Part shown: piece by piece, positions 32,491 through 39,826 of the stretch
How the letters are laid out: each line of letters opens with the position of its first letter
Numbering within the stretch: the stretch's first letter is position 1
Assembly (NCBI GenBank): GCA_946407675.1
Contig: CAMJPK010000003.1
Coordinates: 1 to 50,483 of the forward strand
Direction of reading: 5' to 3'
Length of the DNA stretch: 50,483 nt
Source of the DNA: an uncultured Clostridia bacterium
GTDB lineage: Bacteria; Bacillota; Clostridia; Oscillospirales; Oscillospiraceae
Notes under the pieces: generated by a model
The model's input: only the letters and a program-made list of their open reading frames with translations
Told to the model about the DNA's origin: nothing
Databases searched by the model: none
Position numbers and translations under genes: made by a program

Positions 32491-33322
32491 TCTCATCAAC
32501 CCTCCATGTGATCATCGCCAGACGCACCGTGCTTTCATCGTGCAGCACGCCGCTGTCGGCGTTCTTTGCCAGATAGTCTTTCAGAAAAGCGCTGGATGCT
32601 TCTTCATCTACGCCGAAAATGCGGAAATAGATCGGATACTGCGCCAGAATGGTCTCCGCATCAATGTCGTATTCAGAATGTACGGTCCGACACAGCACAT
32701 TCGGTTGCCGCCCCATCAGATAGAGCACGTTGAAATAGTGGAGCGCCTCCGTTACCATGCCGCCCTTCGGCCGGATGCCGAGCTGCGCCATCATCGCGCC
32801 GCGGTGCCTGTCGGTGCTCCCGCGCGTCACGGTAATCAGGCAGCAATCGCGGCGGGAAAGCGCCTCCATGCGCCGAAGCTCCTCCGGATTGCAGATCGCG
32901 GGACACATAGAGGAAAAGACGAGGTCATAACGCGCCTCCGTCTGAAAGCTCTCCCACAGATCGCAGACGCATCGCACATTCCGAGCACCGCACTGACCGG
33001 CGCGCTCTGTCAAAACATCAAGACTGGCCGCACCGGGCTCCAGCGCGGTCACGCTTTCACAGTGTCGTGCCAGCTCCAGCGCATAACCGCCCATGCCCGC
33101 ACCGATGTCAAGCACGCTGTCGGTCTCGCGCAGAAAACCGCTTCGCACAAGCGCCGCGACAAACCCGTCGGGGTCTTCTTCCAGCACATACGGCCTGCCA
33201 AGCTGCTTTTGTGCCAGATAGTCGTAATAGGGAAGCCAGCGCTTTGTCCGTTCCATGCGCTCCTCAATCGTTCCATGCTGGCCGGCTGCTATCCATTCCT
33301 GCGCACAGGATTCCAGCGTCAT
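32483..33322 (-). CDS. Class I SAM-dependent methyltransferase
   Basis: A 279-residue methyltransferase: SAM motif I VLDIGAGMGGYALELA at about residue 67, acidic post-I residue in VTALEPG, and motif IV region YDLVFSSMCPAI. The N-terminal portion (TRKRWLPYYDYLAQKQLG-like) and C-terminal part have no telling motif. Overlap with the FmdE gene and 11 bp from the ECF gene put it in one leftward operon of metal- or cofactor-type genes. The methyl acceptor is unknown. Confidence 0.88.
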   Translation of the reverse strand: MTLESCAQEWIAAGQHGTIEERMERTKRWLPYYDYLAQKQLGRPYVLEEDPDGFVAALVRSGFLRETDSVLDIGAGMGGYALELARHCESVTALEPGAASLDVLTERAGQCGARNVRCVCDLWESFQTEARYDLVFSSMCPAICNPEELRRMEALSRRDCCLITVTRGSTDRHRGAMMAQLGIRPKGGMVTEALHYFNVLYLMGRQPNVLCRTVHSEYDIDAETILAQYPIYFRIFGVDEEASSAFLKDYLAKNADSGVLHDESTVRLAMITWRVDENG

Positions 33323-33333
33323 CGTTGCCCACC

Positions 33334-33867
33334 TCACGGATTGTTCATCGTCAGCTTTGCCTTTTCCAACACGATCACCAGCAGAGGGATCAGCACAATA
33401 TGCAGGATGATGCCGGGGATCGCGTTGATCACCGCGCCAGCGAGGAAAAGCTCCAGCGTAAACGCCGTTCCGCGCGCAAGCAGCAGCGCATACTGCGCAG
33501 CGCCCCACACGATCCGCCCGCCGATCATGGCAAGAATCAGGGCGACATAGATGCTCCAGGTCCTGCGTGGCAGGAGCTTGTAGAGGATGCCGGTCAGCGC
33601 GCCGTAGACCGCCAGCTCGAATGTCATGGCGATCGCGGTCGGATACATTGTCGGCATCCCAAAGAGCACGGAGCGAAGCATCGGCGCGATCAGGCCGACG
33701 GCCATGCCCCAGGGCCAGCCGCAGACAAAACCGCACAGCAAAACGGGGATGTGCATCGGCGAGAGCACCGCCCCAATCTCCGGGATCTGTCCGGTGATGA
33801 ACGGCAGCACCAGCGCAATGGCGAGATACAGCGCGGAAAAGGTCAATTTTCGGGTTCGATCATTCAT
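33334..33867 (-). CDS. ECF transporter substrate-binding (S) component
   Basis: A 177-residue membrane protein with five or six helices. It starts MNDRTRKLTFSALYLAIALV, the N-terminal helix typical of ECF S components that docks onto the shared EcfT subunit, and includes PMHIPVLLCGFVCGWPWG seen in this fold. It would bind a vitamin or trace-metal compound and use an energising module encoded elsewhere. Which ligand is not visible; BioY- or ThiT-type signature residues were not recognised. Confidence 0.87.
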   Translation of the reverse strand: MNDRTRKLTFSALYLAIALVLPFITGQIPEIGAVLSPMHIPVLLCGFVCGWPWGMAVGLIAPMLRSVLFGMPTMYPTAIAMTFELAVYGALTGILYKLLPRRTWSIYVALILAMIGGRIVWGAAQYALLLARGTAFTLELFLAGAVINAIPGIILHIVLIPLLVIVLEKAKLTMNNP

Positions 33868-33877
33868 AAAAGAATCC

Positions 33878-34942
33878 TTACATCATGTAAGCATACTGGC
33901 CGGCCCATGCGACGCCGTCGGATTCCTCGGTCAGCGCGCGCAGCGCCTCGCCCGCATCGACATCGGCAAGCTGCTCGGGATACATCAGCTTCGCCAGATA
34001 CACCATGACAGCGATCCGGCCTGCCTGCGTGTCCAACAGACTCTGTGAGAGAACGAGAACGCGACGGTTCTGCACAGCGTTGATGCCGTTCCACTCGGCC
34101 CGCGCCGTCAGTTCTTCGCAAAGAGAAGCTGCGGCAAAGGTATCCAAAGCGCCGCTTCCCGTTACCTTGACGATCACCTCGGGATTCTTTCGGACGACCC
34201 ATCCGTCGTCGACCGTCAGGTTTTCCGCCAACAGCTTCGCGGAAACGTCGTAAGCACCTGCGCCGAGGATCAGATCATGCTCCTGAGAGGTCTTGAATAC
34301 CGTGCGGTGATCCTCCGGCGTCTCCCAATAAACATAGAGGCGCTTGCATTCAAAAAGATCGCCGACGCGGTCCGACAGCAGCGTCAGATAATAGGTCTGC
34401 ATACTGTCCGCGACGGCCCCGCTGTCGTCCACGCCGGTCTGATCGGCTTCTTCTGTCGGAACGGTTTCCGTTGCCGTCAACTCGCCGTTTTCTCCTTCGA
34501 CCGGCGTTCCCGCGCCGTCGGTGCCGGCAGGGACTTCGGTCACATCCGGGTTCTGTGTCGGCGCTTGGATGACGTCTTCCGCGCCGGGCGTCAGCTCTCC
34601 GCTTGCGTCGGGCGCATATTCGCGCCGCTCGGATGCCTCATCCTGCTGCGTGGGCGCATAAGGATCGACAGGCGGTTCCTGTGTGGGTTCGGGGGTTGGT
34701 TCGGGGGTGGGAATCGGCGTGGGCTCCGGCGTCGGTTCAAGTGTGGGCTCCGGCGTTGCTTGCGGCTCCGGTTCCTGCGTGGACTGCGGCGTCGGGACAG
34801 CCGAGGTCACAGACACAGCGGGCTGTACGGCAGGCGTTTCTTCCGGCAACTCCGGCTGCACGCTCGTCGCTGTCCGCGAGCGGCAGGAACAGAGCAGCAG
34901 CGCCAAAAGCAGAATCGGCAATAGGTTTTTCCAATACTTCAT
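33878..34942 (-). CDS. Lipoprotein with proline-rich linker and binding-protein-like C-terminal part
   Basis: A 354-residue exported protein. The signal MKYWKNLLPILLLALLLCSC ends in a plausible lipobox. A long linker of Pro-Glu-Pro-Thr repeats follows (about 55-95), then a Thr/Glu-rich stretch. The last 130 residues (PEVIVKVTGSGALDTFAAAS and NRRVLVLSQSLLDTQAGRIA) resemble the C-terminal lobe of BtuF/FecB-like binding proteins, though shorter than the family. It may present a ligand to the ECF component encoded next. The fold call is tentative. Confidence 0.7.
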   Translation of the reverse strand: MKYWKNLLPILLLALLLCSCRSRTATSVQPELPEETPAVQPAVSVTSAVPTPQSTQEPEPQATPEPTLEPTPEPTPIPTPEPTPEPTQEPPVDPYAPTQQDEASERREYAPDASGELTPGAEDVIQAPTQNPDVTEVPAGTDGAGTPVEGENGELTATETVPTEEADQTGVDDSGAVADSMQTYYLTLLSDRVGDLFECKRLYVYWETPEDHRTVFKTSQEHDLILGAGAYDVSAKLLAENLTVDDGWVVRKNPEVIVKVTGSGALDTFAAASLCEELTARAEWNGINAVQNRRVLVLSQSLLDTQAGRIAVMVYLAKLMYPEQLADVDAGEALRALTEESDGVAWAGQYAYMM

Positions 34943-34944
34943 CT

Positions 34945-35900
34945 TTATCCCTCGCAGAGACAGTCGATGTATTTGAGGTGGAAGCGCTTTTGCGCGTCGG
35001 AACGGTCATAAAGTAGCTTCGCCGTATCCCGCAGCAGCAGACGCACCGTTTCCCGCTGCTCCTCGGTCATGCTATGGCCGCTGTAGGCCGCCTCCTGCCA
35101 GATCGAAGCCGCGGCGGCATAACGTGCGGCATATTCTTCCGGGAGCACCGTTCTGACGGCGCTTTCGCACAGACCGAAGGGGCGGTTTTCCGTCTCCATC
35201 CCGCAGCGGCGAAGCCATGTCATCAGATGCGAGAACATGGCGCGGATCGCCGCCGCATTGTCCGGATCATCAAAGGACGCCCGCATGGCCTCCGTGCGCT
35301 TCCTGGCGCGATTCATCAAAAGAAACGGCAGGAACGGGACAATCAGCAGCGCAAGAACAGCGAGAAGCAGCAGCACGATTCGAAGCCAGTCCACGCGGTG
35401 CGGGAGGGAGATCTCCTGCTCCAGCTCTGTCTCGCGCCGAAAGCTCTGCTGCGGCCGCTGCGCCGCCGGATCGACCTGTACGTCCTCTTCATGCTGCCGA
35501 GATTCCCGATGCGTGAGATTGCGCTCTGCTTCGGGCAGCGGCGTATTCTGCGGCGCGCTGGGCGGGACGGGCTCGATCAGATTGCGCAGATGCTCGGAAT
35601 AGCGCTCTACTGAGGCATTGGGGCGCGGGGCGATGAGCATGACCAGCAGCGCAAGCACGGCAGCGCCGGCGAGCAGGAACGCGGTATGCCTGTGGTCCGG
35701 GGAATCCCATACAAGAGTCAACGCCATCGCAGCGAACAGCAGGATGTTCTTCCACAGGGCGGGCGTGACGCCAAAGACTGCCTCCAGCGCGGCTACAGCG
35801 ACAAATAGAATCAGCGTTGTCCAACGGTATTTTGCCGCCGCTGCGCAAAGCGCGCCGAGCAGCAAACAAAGCGCGGCAAGCGCGGCGTAAATCGTGCAGC
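34945..35900 (-). pseudogene. 5'-truncated membrane protein, DUF4129-like end
   Basis: About 318 codons survive: three N-terminal helices, a charged loop, a helix (WLRIVLLLLAVLALLIVPFL) and a C-terminal cytoplasmic part (IWQEAAYSGHSMTEEQRETV) that resembles DUF4129 of transglutaminase/MoxR operons. The only available start is a TTG inside the end of the IS3 remnant, so the original N-terminus was cut off by that insertion. It overlaps the lipoprotein operon in direction and spacing (two bases). Confidence 0.65.
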
Positions 35901-36124
35901 TGTCAAGCAAAAGTAGACAAACAAAAAGAAGAAGCTAAGAGAAGCCCAGTTCGGTCCTGTACTGAACTGGGCTTTTGTAGCCCAGAGCAGCATGACGGCG
36001 CCGGTAGTTGAAGTATGAAACATACTGATCAAGGAGCGCCGGCACATCCTGTGCATGGTCCAGGTCGAAGTCCAAATAGAGTTCTTCCTTCATCCAACCA
36101 TTTAATGCCTCAATAATTGGATTA
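35901..36124 (-). mobile_element. IS3-family remnant (transposase C-terminus)
   Basis: Minus-strand translation gives PIIEALNGWMKEELYLDFDL, LLDQYVSYFNYRRRHAALGY and KSPVQYRTELGFS, ending at a TAG (35935-35937): the last 60 codons of an IS3-type transposase (rve domain C-terminus). The element end TGTCAAGCAAAAGTAGAC is at 35901. The rest of the IS is gone, deleted up to the stop region of the next gene. It joins two genes that were not originally neighbours. Confidence 0.85.
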
Positions 36125-36913
36125 TCTGTACATCCAGATCACGTCGCGCACGACGGCGGTGGTGATGGCGCTCTTTTCATTGGCCTCAGCGGCCTCCTTG
36201 AAGATGTAGGAGGAGTCCATGCCGTTGAAGTTGGCGTTGCTGGTGATGACGGCGTAGGTCGCGGCTTCGTCCAGCGGCGCGCCGTTGACCTCCGTAACGG
36301 CGACGCGGCCGAGGGAGGCGGCTTTGAACCAGTTCTTGCCGTAGGCCTCACCCTTGTCATAAGGCTTTGCGAGGTCAACGGTGTACTTCAGCCCGGCGGC
36401 CTGCATGAAGCTGGCGCAGGCGGCGGCGCTTCCCTCGCTGTAGGGCAGCCCCTGGGAGGCGGCCTCCAGCGCTTCGCGCAGCTGCGCGCCGGTCATGTAG
36501 ACGACGGCGACCTTGTTGGGATAGGGCAGCACCTCGGCCAGCTGCACCGCGCCGAACTTGCCCACGGCAACGTCGGAGCGGAGATTGCCGCCGTTCCAGA
36601 GGGCGACGATGTGGTCGGCGTCGACCGCGACGGCGCTGTTGCCGGCGGTCACGTCGTCCTCTTCAAAGAACTCGTTGATCTTGCCCGAGACGGCAAACCA
36701 GCGCAGGGCGTCCGTCCACAGATCGCCGAGGTTGGTCTCGCGCTTCCGGGCGGCGTCGTCCGCACCGTAGAGAACGGCCTCGGAATACGCCTCCAGCGAA
36801 TCGTCCAGCTCGACCTCGTTGCCGTGCGCGTCGATGATCGTCGTCGCGAAGCCGGGCACCGCCAGCGCCAAAAGCAGCGTGAGCGCCAGCATGATACTGA
36901 GCAGTTTTTTCAT
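36122..36913 (-). CDS. Exported 5'-nucleotidase C-terminal-domain protein, end possibly lost
   Basis: A 263-residue protein with signal peptide (MKKLLSIMLALTLLLALAVP, cut after GFA) and one domain like the substrate-binding C-terminal part of UshA-type 5'-nucleotidases: ETNLGDLWTDALRW, HIVALWNGGNLRSDV and VVYMTGAQLREALEAAS. The metallophosphatase domain is missing, so phosphatase activity is unlikely. The frame ends in VIWMYR exactly at the IS3 junction, so the natural C-terminus may be cut. Role unknown. Confidence 0.8.
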   Translation of the reverse strand: MKKLLSIMLALTLLLALAVPGFATTIIDAHGNEVELDDSLEAYSEAVLYGADDAARKRETNLGDLWTDALRWFAVSGKINEFFEEDDVTAGNSAVAVDADHIVALWNGGNLRSDVAVGKFGAVQLAEVLPYPNKVAVVYMTGAQLREALEAASQGLPYSEGSAAACASFMQAAGLKYTVDLAKPYDKGEAYGKNWFKAASLGRVAVTEVNGAPLDEAATYAVITSNANFNGMDSSYIFKEAAEANEKSAITTAVVRDVIWMYR

Positions 36914-36959
36914 ATGGTTTCCTCCTTATTTCTCGGCTTGTGCCGGTATTTCCTTTGCA

Positions 36960-37541
36960 TCAAATCCGCCTTGTGCCGGCCACCTGATACATGCGCTCGT
37001 CGGAGATCGCAACGTCCACGTCGAACCACGGGGCAAACAGCGCGGCCAGCGTGCGCTCGTCCGGCAGCTCGATGGACACCCGGCTTGCTGCGCCGGAATG
37101 ATGGTGGGCCAGCATGGCGCGGCTCATGCCGTGGGCGACGGAAAGCCGCCCGCCGGGCTTCGTCAGCTCGGCCAGGCGCGCGATCAGGCGCTTCGGCTCG
37201 GAGAAGTGCGGGAAGGCGTTGTAGACCATGACCAGATCATAGCGCCGGGAGAAGGGATGAGTCTCCACATCGCCGCAGATGACCGTCGCATCCGGGAATT
37301 TCGCCCCGGCGCGCTTCGCCATTTCGGGGGAGATGTCGATCCCGGTCACGGAAGCGACGTTTCGCGCAAAGTAATCCGGGAACAGCACGCCGGTCCCGCA
37401 GGCCACGTCCAGCACATCGATTCCGGTGCGCGCCTGCGCGTTGTCCAGTATGGCGCAGATCGCATCTTCGTTTCGGATCATCTCATCGTCCCATGTCTGG
37501 GCGCAGCGGTCGAAAAAAGCAATGATATCTTTCTGCTCCAC
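36960..37541 (-). CDS. Class I SAM-dependent methyltransferase
   Basis: A 193-residue methyltransferase core: motif I VLDVACGTGVLFPDYFA at about 42, acidic VTGIDISPEM, motif II CGDVETHPF and YDLVMVYNAFPHF. It is short, with little beyond the SAM fold. The start is GTG, six bases after AGGAGG. It diverges from the genes behind the CCCCCGGGGG palindromes, and the first palindrome lies about 80 bp from its start. It could belong to the same regulon. Acceptor unknown. Confidence 0.88.
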   Translation of the reverse strand: MEQKDIIAFFDRCAQTWDDEMIRNEDAICAILDNAQARTGIDVLDVACGTGVLFPDYFARNVASVTGIDISPEMAKRAGAKFPDATVICGDVETHPFSRRYDLVMVYNAFPHFSEPKRLIARLAELTKPGGRLSVAHGMSRAMLAHHHSGAASRVSIELPDERTLAALFAPWFDVDVAISDERMYQVAGTRRI

Positions 37542-37617
37542 GGCTTACCTCCTGTGTCATACGCATACTGCATTTGATGTTGACTAAAATGTAGCACGAG
37601 AATTCGAACATATTATG

Positions 37618-37711
37618 CCCCCCGGGGGGTTATTCTTTCAAAAAAGATGCGGATTTTGTACTTTTTATCCCCCGGGGGAGCTTGTAAAGAAATCACAGTC
37701 TGTGCTATGTA
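37618..37711 (+). promoter_or_regulatory. Promoter with two CCCCCGGGGG palindromes
   Basis: Palindrome 1, CCCCCCGGGGGG (37618-37629), and palindrome 2, CCCCCGGGGG (37669-37678), have centres 50 bp apart. Three bases after palindrome 2 come TTGTAA (37682-37687), an 18-bp spacer and TATGTA (37706-37711). The palindrome thus touches the -35 box. A matching layout precedes the His-rich gene. C-tract/G-tract palindromes resemble CsoR/RcnR-class metal-sensor sites (inference). Confidence 0.65.
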
Positions 37712-37779
37712 AAGAAGCATACAGGCGCCGTTTCGTCCATATTCAGCGGCGCGATCACAATCGAAGGGAGACAATCCAA

Positions 37780-38202
37780 ATGGCATGTTTTCTGGTTGGC
37801 GCCGCAGAGGCCATTGTCGTAACGGTGGCGTCCAAGGCGATCAAGGCGAGCGAGAGCAAAAAGGAGCTCGCCGTCCGCTCCAAGGGCGGTGAAAAGGCCG
37901 TCGATGCGCTGCGGGAAAAGCAGGGTATTCCCTGGAGCCGCAAGCTGATGTGGCTGGCTTATCTTCTGTGGGGCGGCGCGTTCCTCCTGGCGTATGAGCA
38001 CGTCTGGCACGGCGAGGTCGTTCCCTGGTTCCCGTTCCTGACGGCGATGAACGATCCCGGCGACACGGCTGAGATGCTCCATGAGATGAGCACGGTCGGC
38101 GTGACCATGGCGGTGATCGTCACCGTGGTATGGGCGCTGCTTTGCGTTGCGGCAGATCTGATCCTGAAGCGCCGCGCGAACAGCCCGCTGGAAAACGCGT
38201 AA
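37780..38202 (+). CDS. Small membrane protein, unknown function
   Basis: A 140-residue protein: an N-terminal hydrophobic segment ACFLVGAAEAIVVTVASKAI, a charged middle (KASESKKELAVRSKGGEKAV), a helix LMWLAYLLWGGAFLLAYEHV, a His-containing loop and a final helix MAVIVTVVWALLCVAADLIL. Not recognised. It is followed after 12 bases by another small membrane protein and stands behind the palindrome promoter. His and Glu near the membrane (YEHVWHGE) could bind a metal, but that is a guess. Confidence 0.8.
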   Translation: MACFLVGAAEAIVVTVASKAIKASESKKELAVRSKGGEKAVDALREKQGIPWSRKLMWLAYLLWGGAFLLAYEHVWHGEVVPWFPFLTAMNDPGDTAEMLHEMSTVGVTMAVIVTVVWALLCVAADLILKRRANSPLENA

Positions 38203-38214
38203 GGAGGGATCGGT

Positions 38215-38523
38215 ATGACGCTGCTTGTTACGGTTTTCGCCGCAATCATCTGCACGATCCTCTGGTATAAGCGCAAGAACGACGAGATGCGCCTCGGCAC
38301 GCTCTGTTTCCTGTTCTGGGGCGCCTCGCTGATGTGGCTCGGCGACGCGATCTTTGAATATGCCGAGCTGCATGAGGAATTCTTTACGCCCGCGCCCGCC
38401 GACATGCTGAACGATCTCTATCTTGGTCTGTCGGTCGTCGCGTTGGCGATGATCCTCTGGCTCATCATTCTGCTGATCAAGGACCCGAAGGGCGCTGTCC
38501 GCAGGGCGCTGCAGAAGAAATAA
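38215..38523 (+). CDS. Small membrane protein, unknown function
   Basis: A 102-residue protein with three helices: LLVTVFAAIICTILWY, LGTLCFLFWGASLMWLGDAI and LGLSVVALAMILWLIILLI, and acidic/His residues between the last two (FEYAELHEEFF). No family recognised. Preceded by AAGGAGG and followed by a good terminator. It probably works with the membrane protein encoded just upstream. Confidence 0.8.
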   Translation: MTLLVTVFAAIICTILWYKRKNDEMRLGTLCFLFWGASLMWLGDAIFEYAELHEEFFTPAPADMLNDLYLGLSVVALAMILWLIILLIKDPKGAVRRALQKK

Positions 38524-38547
38524 GCTTGATGTTTCCTTTCTGTTTTC

Positions 38548-38624
38548 GGGGCCGCGTCATTTCTGGCGCGGTCCCATTTTTTCATGAAAAGGCCGCAGCC
38601 CCCTGCAAAGCACAGGGGGCTGCG
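38548..38624 (+). terminator. Terminator and second hairpin
   Basis: A 9-bp stem (38548-38556 with 38567-38575) followed by TTTTTT ends the membrane-protein pair. A 12-bp stem CGCAGCCCCCTG/CAGGGGGCTGCG (38594-38605 with 38613-38624) follows without a T-run. The gap to 38770 shows nothing else. Confidence 0.8.
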
Positions 38625-38774
38625 TTGAGGGGAATACTGGGAAACACTGATTGATTTGATTGCATTCCATCGGCGCCTGACCGGGGCGGCCGATGCGGAG
38701 CGCTGCGTTGACCGGACGCGGCAACTCCTTCAAGCAGGCGTATCATAACCCGAAAGCGCAAACCGGCGCAAGCT

Positions 38775-38886
38775 CCTCCGGGGGATATTATTGAACTTTT
38801 TTTGAAAAAAAGCAGGCAATAAAAGCGAAAACGCAATGAAATAACCCCCTGGGGGGCTTGTTTCACAAAGTGCCGAAAGATAAGAT
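38775..38886 (+). promoter_or_regulatory. Second promoter with CCCCC/GGGGG palindromes
   Basis: An imperfect palindrome CCTCCGGGGG (38775-38784) and a better one CCCCCTGGGGGG (38845-38856) have centres about 71 bp apart. One base after the second come TTGTTT (38858-38863), a 17-bp spacer and TAAGAT (38881-38886). The order palindrome, GC, TTGT is the same as at 37669-37687. Confidence 0.62.
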
Positions 38887-38931
38887 GGCAGAAGAAACCG
38901 CACGGAATACCGCCGCAAGGAGGAAATCGAT

Positions 38932-39309
38932 ATGCACGAGCATGAGAACCATATCCATGAAGAGGGACTGATCCACGAGCACACCCATACCCACACCTAC
39001 GAGCACAGCCATCCCCACACCCACGAGCATGACCATGAACACGACCACGATCATACGCATCCCCACACGCACAGCCACGGGGAGGAACCGGCGCTGGACG
39101 GTTCCCTGACGCAGACTGTGGCGCTGCTGCGCTATATGCTGGAGCACAACCGTTCCCACGCCGAGGAAGTGAAGGCGCTGATCCCCAAGCTGACGGAGCA
39201 GGGCCTCGCGGATGCGGCGATGATGCTGGATTCCGGCGTTTCCAGCTATCACGACGGAAATGAGTGGCTGGCCGCGGCGCTGAAGAAGCTGGAGGAGCAC
39301 GGCGCCTGA
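38932..39309 (+). CDS. His-rich metal-binding protein
   Basis: A 125-residue protein whose first 52 residues are about one-half histidine, in alternating HTHTHTYEHSH and HEHDHEHDHDHTHPH runs with Glu and Asp, a pattern that binds Ni, Co, Zn or Cu. The remaining 70 residues are helical (TVALLRYMLEHNRSHAEEV and LLAALKK-like LAAALKKLEEHGA) and recall the N-terminal helix layout of CsoR-like proteins, without enough to call it one. No signal peptide, so it is cytoplasmic. Strong AAGGAGG, behind the second palindrome promoter. Probably a metal store or chaperone. Confidence 0.82.
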   Translation: MHEHENHIHEEGLIHEHTHTHTYEHSHPHTHEHDHEHDHDHTHPHTHSHGEEPALDGSLTQTVALLRYMLEHNRSHAEEVKALIPKLTEQGLADAAMMLDSGVSSYHDGNEWLAAALKKLEEHGA

Positions 39310-39331
39310 AACGGCGGAAAGGGCTTGACCG

Positions 39332-39826
39332 ATGAGCGTGATTGAAAACCCCTGGAAAAACTTTGACGACTTTGACCCCGCCTCTTTTGCCGGCAAGGAC
39401 AGCGAGCCGCCGCAGTGGCCGATCAAGCTGTGGAAATCGCCGGTGACGTCGCCGTATTTTCACAAGGCGCATCTGCTGCTCGCGGCGGACTGCAGCGCGT
39501 TTTCCTACGTGAAATTCCACGCCGCATACGCGGCGGGAAAGGTGCCGCTGATCTGCTGTCCGGCGACGGACTTTGACATCACCAGCCGCCTTGCGGACAT
39601 TCTCCGGCACAACGACGTGCGAAGCGTCACGGTGGTGCAGATGGAAGCGCCCTGCTGCAAGGACTTGAAGGAATATGTCCGGCAGGCGGTGGTACACAGC
39701 CATCTGCCGGTGCCGGTTCAGCTTGCCACGGTGTTCACCCCCGGCGAGGATCTGGAGGAGGACGAGGAATTCACCGCGCGGGCGACGGTCCGCCTGCGGC
39801 GGGAAAAGGGCGAAGATGGTGAGTAA
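39332..39826 (+). CDS. Stand-alone version of the ferredoxin C-terminal cysteine domain
   Basis: A 164-residue protein that aligns with residues 115-225 of the two-cluster ferredoxin at 11678: LLLAADCSAFSYVKFH, LICCPATDFDITSRLADILR and HNDVRSVTVVQMEAPCC correspond segment by segment. The ferredoxin motifs are absent. Conserved Cys positions suggest a bound cluster or metal. It lies between the His-rich and the double methyltransferase genes, overlapping the latter by 11 bp, so it shares their control. No known reaction. Confidence 0.82.
   Translation: MSVIENPWKNFDDFDPASFAGKDSEPPQWPIKLWKSPVTSPYFHKAHLLLAADCSAFSYVKFHAAYAAGKVPLICCPATDFDITSRLADILRHNDVRSVTVVQMEAPCCKDLKEYVRQAVVHSHLPVPVQLATVFTPGEDLEEDEEFTARATVRLRREKGEDGE

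Noticed and set aside
35901-35910. TTG at 35910 as the true start of the membrane protein gene
   Set aside because: The codon lies inside the IS3 end, so the original start is gone; treated as a truncated gene.
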